Source: Scybalomonas sp905214925 (GTDB lineage: Bacteria; Bacillota; Clostridia; Lachnospirales; Lachnospiraceae). Taken from it: a stretch of DNA of 64,000 nucleotides. Position numbers and translations under genes: made by a program. The stretch covers positions 62,001 to 126,000 of the forward strand of contig CAJMOB010000008.1 of NCBI GenBank assembly GCA_905214925.1, read 5' to 3'. Of this stretch, positions 17,747 through 25,137 are shown piece by piece (positions within the stretch are counted from its first letter, which is position 1; every line of letters starts with the position of its first letter). The notes under the pieces were generated by a model. That model saw only the letters and a program-made list of their open reading frames with translations, made no database searches and had not been told where the DNA came from.

Positions 17747-17785
17747 TCAAAGTTTGGATAAAAGAACAACCGTCTCCACATGGCA
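17747..17785 (-). pseudogene. rlmD: Displaced 3' end of rlmD (rumA) at the left boundary of the island
   Basis: In this frame the minus strand reads CHVETVVLLSKL then a stop. It matches the C-terminus of the intact rlmD 5 kb to the right (HVETVVLMSKVKE). The 11 bases GTCTCCACATG are identical at 17772-17782 and 22773-22783 and in direct orientation. This is what integration into the 3' end of rlmD would leave. Just upstream (17800-17883) the frame VDMFPHT, again an rlmD C-terminal motif, is separated from this fragment by about 66 bases whose ends are inverted repeats (AGAGGACA/TGTCCTCT). Confidence 0.7.
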
Positions 17786-17883
17786 CGAGAGGACAGAAAG
17801 TACGTCATTTGCCGGGCGGTTCGTCCAACTTGATCCACCACTGTTTTTGTCCTCTTGGTCGTATGTGGAAACATATCGACTAA
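17764..17883. repeat. Attachment-site-like inverted repeat at the island's left end
   Basis: On the minus strand a left arm, CCACATACGACCAAGAGGACA shortened to CCACAT...AGAGGACA, pairs with TGTCCTCT...ATGTGG across about 45 bases. The span carries pieces of rlmD 3' coding sequence (VDMFPHT, then HVETVV). Serine recombinases act on imperfectly palindromic att sites, and nested fragments would fit repeated integration at rumA. A 56-residue open frame (17704-17874) also crosses this region but lacks a ribosome binding site. Confidence 0.5.
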
Positions 17884-17892
17884 AAAACTATC

Positions 17893-18498
17893 CTAACTTT
17901 TCTTCGGCAATTTCAAATTAACGCTTCCTCCAAGTGCTGCCACACCAACTCCAACAGCTATGAGTACTACAGCACCTGCACCACTGATTAATTTCCAATT
18001 AAATGCACGCTTTTCAGAATCCTTTTTATCAACCATGTGAGCAATTTCCTTTTCATGCTCCCGTATCTCAGAATCCTTTGCAGCCATGATACGAAAAACT
18101 TCCATTTCTTGTTCTCGAATTTCTCTCTGTTCCTCTGCTGTCATATCAGGTTGATTCAAGCATTTGCTTAAATCCGAATGGACCATATTGGCAAACTCAA
18201 TAATTTCCTTTCTACTATTACTTGCTTCATCAAGTTCTTTATTAAAAATTTCGTAGATCTGACTTATACTGTTATCATCACTAGCAATGACATTATCCAA
18301 AATCCCCTTATATTCCACCATTGCGGATTTAATCATATCTGCCAATTCTGGGAATTGCGCTATGGCCTGTCGTACTACTTCCGGTCGTAACTCATTCAAT
18401 TTCGATGTGTAAATAAGTACATCATTTTTCGATAAGTTTTTAAAGTTTACTCTCTCCATAAGCGGAAGAATTTGTTTTTCCGCATCTGTATATTCCAC
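17893..18498 (-). CDS. Coiled-coil protein with C-terminal membrane anchor, function unknown
   Basis: 201 residues. Residues 1-90 are probably helical; about 115-170 are charged, heptad-like and probably coiled coil (REIREQEMEVFRIMAAKDSEIREHEKEIAHM). A single hydrophobic span follows (LISGAGAVVLIAVGVGVAALGG, about 171-192) with a short basic tail, so it looks tail-anchored with its bulk in the cytoplasm. The start is GTG, preceded by GTGGAGG at a 7-base gap. It is the last gene of the island, 88 bases beyond the HEPN gene. Tail-anchored cargo next to nucleases is reminiscent of defence effectors, but I do not recognise the family. Confidence 0.72.
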   Translation of the reverse strand: MEYTDAEKQILPLMERVNFKNLSKNDVLIYTSKLNELRPEVVRQAIAQFPELADMIKSAMVEYKGILDNVIASDDNSISQIYEIFNKELDEASNSRKEIIEFANMVHSDLSKCLNQPDMTAEEQREIREQEMEVFRIMAAKDSEIREHEKEIAHMVDKKDSEKRAFNWKLISGAGAVVLIAVGVGVAALGGSVNLKLPKKS

Positions 18499-18586
18499 CT
18501 CAAAACCTCCACTAACAGCAATTTCTTTATTTTATAAAATCATTTCATTGATAAACATAAGAATTGTAATACCAATTATTATTTAT

Positions 18587-19435
18587 TCAAAGCTTACCTG
18601 GCATCTTATGACACTCATCTAAATATTTGTGCGCAAAAGAAATGAGAGTTAAAACATCTAACGCTTTTGCCTCATCAACTTTCCAATTTATCTTAGGAGT
18701 ATGGGCTGCTGGATTTCTTACTAAATGAAAAATTGCTTCCATAAGTTCTTTTAAGCCTGTAAATTCACTTTTCTCACTGTCCGTCTGCATACTATTAAAA
18801 AATAAATAAGGATCATTTTTCGCAAAAGCAGTTTGAAATAATGTGCCTCCATCGGAGGTCAGCCCAGTAATTTGTCTTACTCTTTCCGCCAGGCCCTTTG
18901 CCGCCTCAAACACAGCATCATAATAATCTTTTTGCAAATAATCCTTAATACAGTATTTCTGAACTTCGCTATGTATTGCTCTGTTGTATAATTGACGTTG
19001 TAAACTATTTACCCTCCTGTCAACCTCATCGAGTGTTTTTGCTTGAACAACTTCAATCAGCTTTCCTTCCTTTGTTACCTCTAGCCCTGCTAATAAAAGA
19101 ACCTTATTTACTCCCTCGAGCAAATAACTATATTTATCTCTACTTTTTTCATCGGTAAAAGCGACTGGGTTTAACGCTTTTTCCAAAAAAGTATATATAC
19201 GGACAAAAGAATGACTATTGTTTATTTCCGCTGCCAGGCAGTTATATAGCCAATCTCTTTTATTTAATCCCAGTTGATAAGTGTATCCATTACTTACTTT
19301 CCCATCTGAAAGAACTGTTATTTTACTCTGCTGAAGTAAACGAGTCAATTCTGTCTTTGTATATCCTAAAGAAGTTTCGGTCAAGACGTCACACATTGCC
19401 TTTAACTGCTGTTCATCTAAATATTTCATAGTCAT
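18587..19435 (-). CDS. HEPN-like Ymh-family protein (TIGR02391-type)
   Basis: 282 residues. The C-terminal half matches the Ymh pattern: YYDAVFEAAKGLAERVRQITGL (about 171-192), DGGTLFQTAF, then LMEAIFHLVRNPAAH ending at His245 and ALDVLTLISFAHKYLDEC. R240-N-P-A-A-H245 fits the HEPN ribonuclease motif R-(polar)-x3-H, so RNase activity is plausible. HEPN proteins are common toxins and abortive-infection effectors. ATG at 19435 follows AGAGGAT; the open frame extends upstream into the preceding gene but without a ribosome binding site. It is the last gene of the XRE-OLD operon, 16 bases after the 99-aa gene. Confidence 0.75.
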   Translation of the reverse strand: MTMKYLDEQQLKAMCDVLTETSLGYTKTELTRLLQQSKITVLSDGKVSNGYTYQLGLNKRDWLYNCLAAEINNSHSFVRIYTFLEKALNPVAFTDEKSRDKYSYLLEGVNKVLLLAGLEVTKEGKLIEVVQAKTLDEVDRRVNSLQRQLYNRAIHSEVQKYCIKDYLQKDYYDAVFEAAKGLAERVRQITGLTSDGGTLFQTAFAKNDPYLFFNSMQTDSEKSEFTGLKELMEAIFHLVRNPAAHTPKINWKVDEAKALDVLTLISFAHKYLDECHKMPGKL

Positions 19436-19451
19436 ATATCCTCTAAATCTA

Positions 19452-19751
19452 TTATTTCTGTTCCTTATTATCAGGAATTGGATCGCCCAATTTGATTTTG
19501 AATCTTCTACAATCCCCAACATACTTCAGGCCTTCTACCGACCATGGATCTAATCCCATGTTAATGAGTACTTCCTTTTCCCGCACTGAAAGAACTGAAT
19601 GATAATATTTTCTAAACTGTGCTAATTTCATTTTTTCTGGAACCATTATCGCTTTTAGCCTATTATAGGCATTTTTATTCTTTTTTAAATTAGCTGAACG
19701 CATATGTTTACGCTCTTTTTCAATTGCAGACGGCAATTTTATTATTTCCAT
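19452..19751 (-). CDS. Basic 99-residue protein of unknown function in the island operon
   Basis: It starts at an ATG at 19751, whose AGGGAT ribosome binding site overlaps the stop of the OLD-like gene; a TTG six codons upstream is the alternative. Lys/Arg-rich N-terminus (KERKHMRSANLKKNKNAYNRLK), then VREKEVLINMGLDPWSVEGLKYVGDCRRFKIKLG. No recognised motif. Coupling to the ATPase gene in front and the HEPN gene behind suggests it is a dedicated component, perhaps an adaptor or antitoxin-like partner; that is inference from position only. Confidence 0.65.
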   Translation of the reverse strand: MEIIKLPSAIEKERKHMRSANLKKNKNAYNRLKAIMVPEKMKLAQFRKYYHSVLSVREKEVLINMGLDPWSVEGLKYVGDCRRFKIKLGDPIPDNKEQK

Positions 19752-19758
19752 AATATCC

Positions 19759-21417
19759 CTATCTTTCAATTATGCTTTTCAACATTGCCAAAATATATTG
19801 GTAATCAGTATTCTTTTGCTTTATAAACCAATAAATTAGCTGGTACTCCAGCGCACCTATTTCTTGTCCCATTATGTCTGAAATTTTTTTTAATTTCTTT
19901 TTTGAATCTTTCTCTTGACTAACATCGGGAAAATCCTCCTCTCCTAAAAACTGTTTTAATCGCATCTCATTGTAAATGATATCCTCAGGAATAGATTGTG
20001 GTAAAAAGGATACATGATTTTTAAAGTATTCAAGATATGATAAAAGCAATTTCTTTTCCTGCTCCTCATTAACTCTTCCAGCTTTTCTATTGGCATCAAC
20101 TCCCCAGTCAATTTTGTCAGCACTGATGCCTACAGCTTTTTTAAATATATCTTTTAAATATTTGTCCGTTTTATCAACTTCTGGTATTCTCAAGAAATCA
20201 GGAATCTCCTCTTTCTTTTGATCACCATCTAAAATAATATATCTATTAGTCACGTTCGTTTTAGAATATGTTAGGATGGTGTATTTTTTTATATTTGATG
20301 CCCCTCCAGGATAAAACTCAACTTGCAATAATCCACTTAATCCCTCTGTTTTTAAGATTTGCTCAATGATTTTCTTTGCTAAATTATCTTCCACAATTAC
20401 ATGTCTTTTATCGATTATGTCAGACTCTAACTCTAAAAAAGCATTTTGAAACAAAACTTGTTCTTCAATTACAATAAGATCATTTTCAATTTTTCTAAAA
20501 CACTTAATAGCTTCTTTAGGCAATTTTTCTACCATAGTAGTAGAATGTGTGGTAATGATAACCTGTATCTTCTTTTTTTTGATAATTTCAAGGATATAAC
20601 AAATTAACCTTTTTTGAGCGCCCGGGTGCAAAGATACTTCTGGTTCATCTAATAAAAGAATACTTTCAGATGGTACTCTTTCTATCTGATCAACCATGCT
20701 AGCTATAACAAATTCGCCACTTCCAGCATTGTATTCCGAATACTGATTACCATCATTAAAAATAACACTCGTTCCCCAGGTTCCGCTATAGTATTTATGT
20801 CTAACCATCTCAATCAATTTAATATTTCCTTGCAGAATATAATTCACAATTTCAATTGCATTGGCACTTAAAAAATGTCGTTGTTTTCTCTCGCTGTTAC
20901 TCCTTGGATTCTGTTTAAGCTTTTTGGATTGTTTTATGACATACTCAACCTTTTGAGTTCGAGCAGTATTTTTCCCTATATTATCATATAGAAAGCTTTT
21001 ATCAATTGCCCCTACCATTGTCTTTGTCTGAATATATGTGATACTTAACTTTTCAGGCACTTCACCTTCTTTACCCCATTCATTTTGGCGTATTCTTTTA
21101 TAATGAAGCATCTGATCATCCAAGGTATATGATATATCCGCATTCTGAAATCCTCCATCATCAATTACTGTCTCAAAAAATTCGTTTTGTGGTATCTGCC
21201 TTTTCGACAGCAGTTTTATAGCTTTCATTACAGTTGTTTTTCCGCTGCCATTTTTTCCAACAATCACAGTAAGGGGATACACAAAGTTTATTTCCGATTC
21301 TTCCGCAAATTTTCTAAAACTGTGTATCACTATTTTTGAAAGTCTGTTTTTAATAATTCCCTTATCAAACATTCTTCCGACATCATTGACCTGCTTTTCT
21401 ATATTATTATCAATCAT
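19759..21417 (-). CDS. OLD-like AAA ATPase with TOPRIM-type domain
   Basis: 552 residues. SMC/OLD-type ATPase: Walker A GKNGSGKT at 54-61, ABC signature NAGSGE at 230-235, Walker B ILLLDEPE at 253-260, followed by SLHPG and an H-loop TTHS at 289-292. After it, residues 336-400 carry TOPRIM-like acidic positions: Glu343 in HVIVEDNLAKK and the DxD motif of YIILDGDQ (397-399). OLD-family proteins are ATP-dependent DNases of phage defence (GajA, P2 Old and others). The roughly 150 C-terminal residues are not recognised. It is encoded 11 bases after an XRE regulator and directly before the 99-aa and HEPN genes, forming a compact operon on a mobile island. Confidence 0.85.
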   Translation of the reverse strand: MIDNNIEKQVNDVGRMFDKGIIKNRLSKIVIHSFRKFAEESEINFVYPLTVIVGKNGSGKTTVMKAIKLLSKRQIPQNEFFETVIDDGGFQNADISYTLDDQMLHYKRIRQNEWGKEGEVPEKLSITYIQTKTMVGAIDKSFLYDNIGKNTARTQKVEYVIKQSKKLKQNPRSNSERKQRHFLSANAIEIVNYILQGNIKLIEMVRHKYYSGTWGTSVIFNDGNQYSEYNAGSGEFVIASMVDQIERVPSESILLLDEPEVSLHPGAQKRLICYILEIIKKKKIQVIITTHSTTMVEKLPKEAIKCFRKIENDLIVIEEQVLFQNAFLELESDIIDKRHVIVEDNLAKKIIEQILKTEGLSGLLQVEFYPGGASNIKKYTILTYSKTNVTNRYIILDGDQKKEEIPDFLRIPEVDKTDKYLKDIFKKAVGISADKIDWGVDANRKAGRVNEEQEKKLLLSYLEYFKNHVSFLPQSIPEDIIYNEMRLKQFLGEEDFPDVSQEKDSKKKLKKISDIMGQEIGALEYQLIYWFIKQKNTDYQYILAMLKSIIER

Positions 21418-21428
21418 AGTAATTTCCT

Positions 21429-21650
21429 TTATCTTCTAATTCCTATTTTTTCTCCATCCGGTAACACAAATACCTGCTCATATCCAATATTTAACACCTT
21501 TGCAATTTGCACTATTTCTTCAGAAGAAACGGTACCACGCTGCAACTTCTTATTAAAATTCTGCGGAGTCTGTCCAATCCGTCTACAAAGTTCCGCAAGA
21601 CTGATATCCATTCTGTCACACAATTCTCTGATCATATCCGATATTGTCAT
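21429..21650 (-). CDS. XRE-family helix-turn-helix regulator
   Basis: 73 residues forming a single Cro/CI-type HTH domain (MIRELCDRMDISLAELCRRIGQTPQNFNKKLQRG, about 6-40) with a short C-terminal extension. It is the first gene of the island operon, 11 bases upstream of the OLD-like ATPase, under a promoter containing a small dyad. It probably represses its own operon, keeping the nuclease module at a low level until released (inference from architecture). Confidence 0.88.
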   Translation of the reverse strand: MTISDMIRELCDRMDISLAELCRRIGQTPQNFNKKLQRGTVSSEEIVQIAKVLNIGYEQVFVLPDGEKIGIRR

Positions 21651-21675
21651 TTTCCACCTCCATCAGCATAGTACA

Positions 21676-21704
21676 ATTATAAACCTTCTGGTTGATAAAC
21701 ACAA
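21676..21704 (-). promoter_or_regulatory. Promoter and putative XRE operator of the island operon
   Basis: Minus strand: TTGTGT (21699-21704), 17-base spacer, TATAAT (21676-21681). The spacer contains the dyad AACC-AGAA-GGTT, well placed for autorepression. The ATG lies 26 bases below the -10. Confidence 0.6.
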
Positions 21705-21733
21705 GCTGCCTTCTTCAAAATTAACAGCCTATT

Positions 21734-21775
21734 AAAAAAGCACCTTGCAGCCATTTCAAAAGCCACAAGGCACCG
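21734..21775 (-). terminator. Probable terminator of the recombinase remnant
   Basis: Minus strand: CCTTG/CAAGG core extended by two wobble pairs and a G-C, followed by TTTTTT, 16-50 bases beyond the recombinase stop. Confidence 0.5.
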
Positions 21776-21790
21776 CATTCATTCTGTTAT

Positions 21791-22315
21791 TTACCTCTCC
21801 ACATCCACCTTCGCCCCAGATTTGAACTTCACCTCAAACCTCGTATCATAAACTGTAACCTTCTCAATCAGCTGCTGCACCAGCAACTCATCATACTCCG
21901 TGACCTCTGTGGACTGCTGTTCCAGAAATTCCCGGATATATTTCAGACAATCCAGAGTGTTTCTGGCAAACCGGCTGATGGACTTGGTAATGATCATGTC
22001 AATGTTCCCGTCCATGCAGTCCTGGATCATGCGGTTAAATTCCTCCCTCTTTTTCGTATTCATCCCGGTGATTCCGTCATCGGTATAAATCCCGGCCAGT
22101 TCCCATTCCGGATTCTTCTGGATAAATTGCGTATAATGCGCCACCTGTACCTCGTAGCTGGATGCCTGCTCCTCACTGTCCGTAGAAACCCGGCAGTAAG
22201 CGGCAACTTTCAGCTTTGGCCGCTGCCCCACTGCGGCTGTATTACCCACGCGCTTTCTGGCTGGGATCACGGTGATATTCCTACTCAGTTCCACCCACAT
22301 CCACCTCGCTCTCAA
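21791..22315 (-). pseudogene. Large serine recombinase, internally deleted
   Basis: The open frame has 174 codons against about 500-560 for intact large serine recombinases. The N-terminal resolvase core is clear: AAYCRVSTDSEEQ with the nucleophile Ser, YTDDGITGMNTKKREEFNRM and SISRFARNTLDCLKYIRE. After LKYIREF the sequence jumps in frame to a typical recombinase C-terminal end, TEYDELLVQQLIEKVTVYD and FKSGAKVDVE. The rest of the catalytic domain, the recombinase DNA-binding domain and the zinc ribbon are missing, so it cannot be functional. Start codon uncertain (TTG at 22315 or GTG at 22294 after GAGG). The segment is visibly more GC-rich than its surroundings, which supports import. Confidence 0.85.
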
Positions 22316-22316
22316 T

Positions 22317-22346
22317 AAAAAAAGCCCCTGCCAACATCAGGAGCAA
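22317..22346 (-). terminator. Intrinsic terminator just upstream of the recombinase remnant
   Basis: Minus strand: GCTCCTG pairs with CAGGGGC (one wobble) and is followed by TTTTTTT. It would stop transcription entering the island from the rlmD side. Confidence 0.75.
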
Positions 22347-22659
22347 GACCATGGATTTTATATGTAAATTTAAAATGCACCCATTCACGCAATTTGGGTG
22401 CATTGTATCAATTTGTGGTACACAAGCCAGTAAGAGAGTATGCAATGACTACCTATACATTTCTTAAAATCATCTTCGCACAAACAGTGCCTCATATCCA
22501 TACAAGATGCCGTTTCCCTTATTTTTCTTCAAATGTCAATCTTATCAACTCAACATACCATTTATCCAACCTGTCAACTCAACACCCCCAATATCAAAAT
22601 CAACCACTCAACTCTCCGCCGTTTTTTACAGTAGACCAGTTCCCCCTTACCTATAAAAT

Positions 22660-22711
22660 GAAAAAATCCGGGAACCGGAACCTGTTCTCTGCCAAGCTCC
22701 GACTCCCGGAA
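22660..22711 (-). terminator. Intrinsic terminator following rlmD
   Basis: Minus strand: TCCGGGA pairs with TCCCGGA around a GC-rich loop and is followed by TTTTTT, about 30 bases beyond the rlmD stop. It lies on the island side of the putative att repeat, so the insertion may have supplied it. Confidence 0.75.
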
Positions 22712-22741
22712 ATCCCTTGTTTTCTACACTTTTTCACTATT

Positions 22742-24115
22742 CTATTCTTTAACTTTTGACATCAATACTACTGTCTCCACATGTGCCGTATGCGGAAACT
22801 GATCCACTACCTGCACTTTCTTTAATTCATATCCATTCTCACATAAGATCTTTAAGTCCCTTGCTAATGTGGCAGGATCACAACTTACATAAACAATTCT
22901 CTTTGGTGCCATTGTAATCATTGTATTTAATAAAGTTTCATCACATCCTTTTCTCGGTGGATCCACAACGATGACGTCCGCATAAACTTTATTTTTCTCA
23001 TATTGTTCTGGCAACACATCTTCTGCTTTTCCAACAAAAAATTCTACATTTTCCATACCATTTAATTTTGCATTTTTTCTTGCATCTTCAATGGCTTCTG
23101 GAATGATTTCCACTCCATACACTTTTTTTGCCTTCTGTGCTAAGAAAAGAGAGATGGTTCCAATGCCACAATACAGATCCCAAACCGTTTCTTCTCCTTT
23201 TAAATCCGCATATTCTAACGCTTTTCCATAGAGCACTTTTGTCTGAACTGGATTGACTTGATAAAAAGACAATGGATAGATTTGATATTTTACATCTCCA
23301 ATATAATCCGTAATCGTATCTTTTCCCCAGAGAGTAATGACTTCTTTTCCTAAAATCTTATTGGTTTTCTCGGTGTTGACATTAATGCTAATACTTGTCA
23401 TTCCTTCAATCTCAATTAATTTCTCAACGAGCTTGTCCGCATTTTTTAGCTTTTTGCCATTTAAAATAAGACAGACCATAATCTCTCCTGTTACAAATCC
23501 AACTCTTGTAAGCACATGGCGTACAAGCCCTGTATGACTTTCTTCTTGATAAGGAGGAATCTGATTTTCTTCTAAAAACTGTTTTACAATTTCTAAAATC
23601 TTTTCATTCACTTGTGCCTGAATATAACAATGGGTATTGTCAATAATCGCATGGGTTCTTCCTGCATAAAATCCTGTAATAACAGAACCATCTTTTCCTA
23701 ATCCAACTGGAAACTGCGCTTTATTTCGGTAATACCAAGGCTCTTCCATTCCAAGACTTGGAGCCATCTTTTCTTCTACCTTTTCTAAATGTCCAATTCG
23801 TTCTAAACAATTTTTCACTTTCTTTTGTTTATAATCCAACTGTTTTTCATAAGATAAATGCTGAATACTACAGCCACCACACTGACGAGCCACTGGACAT
23901 TTTGGAGCTACGCGATCGCTTGAAGGAGTTAGAACTTTCTCAACTCTTGCATACCCATAGTTTTTCTTTACTTTTATCAACTTTGCTTCAATTACATCTC
24001 CAATGGTAGCATCTTTTATAAAAAGGGGAAATCCATCTACTTTTCCAATCCCCTCTCCCTCACTTCCAATATCTTCGATGGTAACTGTCACAATATCATT
24101 CTTCTTTAATCCCAT
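22742..24115 (-). CDS. rlmD: 23S rRNA (uracil-5-)-methyltransferase RlmD/RumA family
   Basis: 457 residues. It has an N-terminal TRAM domain (about 5-62), iron-sulfur Cys in CPVARQCGGC (about 73-82), a SAM-binding region DLYCGIGTISLFLA, the motif DPPRKGCDE and catalytic Cys in YVSCDPATLARDL (about 410). It methylates a conserved uracil of 23S rRNA (RlmCD-type proteins in Firmicutes may do two positions). The C-terminus is VDQFPHTAHVETVVLMSKVKE; the 11-bp island direct repeat lies within the HVETVV codons, a known target of rumA-integrating elements. The gene is complete despite the adjacent insertion. Confidence 0.93.
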   Translation of the reverse strand: MGLKKNDIVTVTIEDIGSEGEGIGKVDGFPLFIKDATIGDVIEAKLIKVKKNYGYARVEKVLTPSSDRVAPKCPVARQCGGCSIQHLSYEKQLDYKQKKVKNCLERIGHLEKVEEKMAPSLGMEEPWYYRNKAQFPVGLGKDGSVITGFYAGRTHAIIDNTHCYIQAQVNEKILEIVKQFLEENQIPPYQEESHTGLVRHVLTRVGFVTGEIMVCLILNGKKLKNADKLVEKLIEIEGMTSISINVNTEKTNKILGKEVITLWGKDTITDYIGDVKYQIYPLSFYQVNPVQTKVLYGKALEYADLKGEETVWDLYCGIGTISLFLAQKAKKVYGVEIIPEAIEDARKNAKLNGMENVEFFVGKAEDVLPEQYEKNKVYADVIVVDPPRKGCDETLLNTMITMAPKRIVYVSCDPATLARDLKILCENGYELKKVQVVDQFPHTAHVETVVLMSKVKE

Positions 24116-24249
24116 TTTAAATCTCCTATTTTCTTCTTATCTCATTGAACGTTCCACTTAAAGAGCCACTCTTAAGATGGGAGGTTCTTTTTATATCGAT
24201 TTATCTATCTTATTTTATTTCATCTATTTTCCTAGATCGAGTCTTTCTC

Positions 24250-24774
24250 TTACTTCTCTCTTTCCGTATAGAATAGGATACCTCGATCATCATAGAGAAA
24301 AAACACCTTATCATTTTTATTATCCACAACAAATACACTTTCCGCAAGAGACAATTTTCCTCCAATATCCGATAAAATAATTTCCCTTGCTAACTTTTCC
24401 ATATCAATTTCATCTGTTTTCCAAACATACCGCCGTCCTACCAGATTTTCCTCTTCTAAATCTTCTGCCACAAAAGAGTACATAGAATATCCTAACTTTT
24501 TAATACAGCTTTCCAAAAAGGCGTGTTCCTTTCCTTTATGATCCTCATAACCTTTCTCATAGACTAAACTTAGGTCGTTTGAAAATCCACAGCTTTCCCA
24601 TATTTTTTTACATTTATCCACACTTTTCTTAACATATTCTTCCCGATAGCGGAATTTTCTCCTCCCTTTTTCAAAAATTTCTTCATAAGGATCTTCATCC
24701 AATAATTCAAAATGTGTCTCTTTTTTATTCTCTTTATAATAATCAATGAATCGTCTATTTATAGTAAAATCCAT
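24250..24774 (-). CDS. DUF3885-domain protein
   Basis: 174 residues from an ATG at 24774 preceded by GGAGATAGGA; an upstream in-frame ATG at 24828 lacks a ribosome binding site. The C-terminal end ESVFVVDNKNDKVFFLYDDRGILFYT matches the DUF3885 pattern (a YDDRG core after a short hydrophobic strand). The N-terminal half is charged (ELLDEDPYEEIFEKGRRKFRYREEYV). No signal peptide or membrane span. Function unknown; relatives are often encoded near polymorphic-toxin immunity genes. Confidence 0.68.
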   Translation of the reverse strand: MDFTINRRFIDYYKENKKETHFELLDEDPYEEIFEKGRRKFRYREEYVKKSVDKCKKIWESCGFSNDLSLVYEKGYEDHKGKEHAFLESCIKKLGYSMYSFVAEDLEEENLVGRRYVWKTDEIDMEKLAREIILSDIGGKLSLAESVFVVDNKNDKVFFLYDDRGILFYTEREK

Positions 24775-24842
24775 GTTTCCTATCTCCGCTTTTGATCCTA
24801 TTTTCTCACTCGTTCCATTCTTAGCCATTCTTCGGCAATCCT

Positions 24843-24941
24843 ATTCAAGACTCGCTCGCGAGTCTTGGCTCGGGATTCGGGTCAGCTTTAGCTGACATAA
24901 TACATCTCCGAATCCCTGCGCATCCTCGCGGAGCGTATATC
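24843..24941. repeat. 99-bp structured intergenic repeat, copy A
   Basis: It is 95/99 identical to 30044-30142. Three hairpins can be drawn: AAGACTCG-CTCG-CGAGTCTT; a long stem GGGATTCGG/CCGAATCCC enclosing GTCAGC-TTTA-GCTGAC; and a weaker GCGC/GAGC stem. It is more GC-rich than the flanks, with no promoter or coding signal. An open frame crossing it (24845-25036, minus) is judged spurious. Confidence 0.85.
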
Positions 24942-25010
24942 CCTATAATAACATACACAATCCTCTTTGACACTAGCTTATTTCCAATCTCCCTATGAGA
25001 GTATAAATGC

Positions 25011-25038
25011 TCCCACATGGCTCGTTGTTTTCGCATAA
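25011..25038. repeat. Short dispersed motif related to 55481-55509
   Basis: CCCACATGGCTCGTTG followed by TTTTCGCATAA resembles CCCATATATGGCTCATTG followed by TCTTCGCATAA at 55.5 kb. A partial echo, TCTCACGGCTCGTTATC, occurs at 55584-55600. It may be the tail of the same mobile or structured intergenic element family as copy A. Confidence 0.45.
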
Positions 25039-25042
25039 ATAC

Positions 25043-25089
25043 AAAAAATGCCCGTATCCCTTAGCAAATAAGGGAATACGGACATTTTA
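25043..25089 (-). terminator. Intrinsic terminator of the sodium:solute symporter gene
   Basis: Arms ATGCCCGTATCCCTTA and TAAGGGAATACGGACAT (one bulge or mismatch) with A/T tracts, about 50 bases past the stop at 25138. Confidence 0.85.
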
Positions 25090-25137
25090 AAAACGATAGA
25101 AACGGTGAGAAATCCACTTTGGAAACTTTTTTCGTTC

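Larger units (their letters stand above)
22316..22741. other. Non-coding right end of the island below rlmD
   Basis: This 426-base region holds the terminator at 22317-22346, a 10-bp-arm hairpin (AATGCACCCA/TGGGTGCATT, 22372-22405), repeated CAACTCAAC words near 22548-22615, and the terminator of rlmD. Open frames across it have no ribosome binding site and look like chance. Confidence 0.5.

Noticed and set aside
17704..17874. 56-codon open frame across the att-like region
   Set aside because: No ribosome binding site; its codons are better explained as fused rlmD 3' fragments plus an inverted repeat.
22394..22759. 121-codon plus-strand frame in the right end of the island
   Set aside because: It runs antisense into the rlmD 3' end, has no ribosome binding site and a composition unlike a protein.
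24845..25036. 63-codon minus-strand open frame
   Set aside because: It lies inside the structured repeat and dispersed motif, with no ribosome binding site; the codons track the palindromes rather than a protein.
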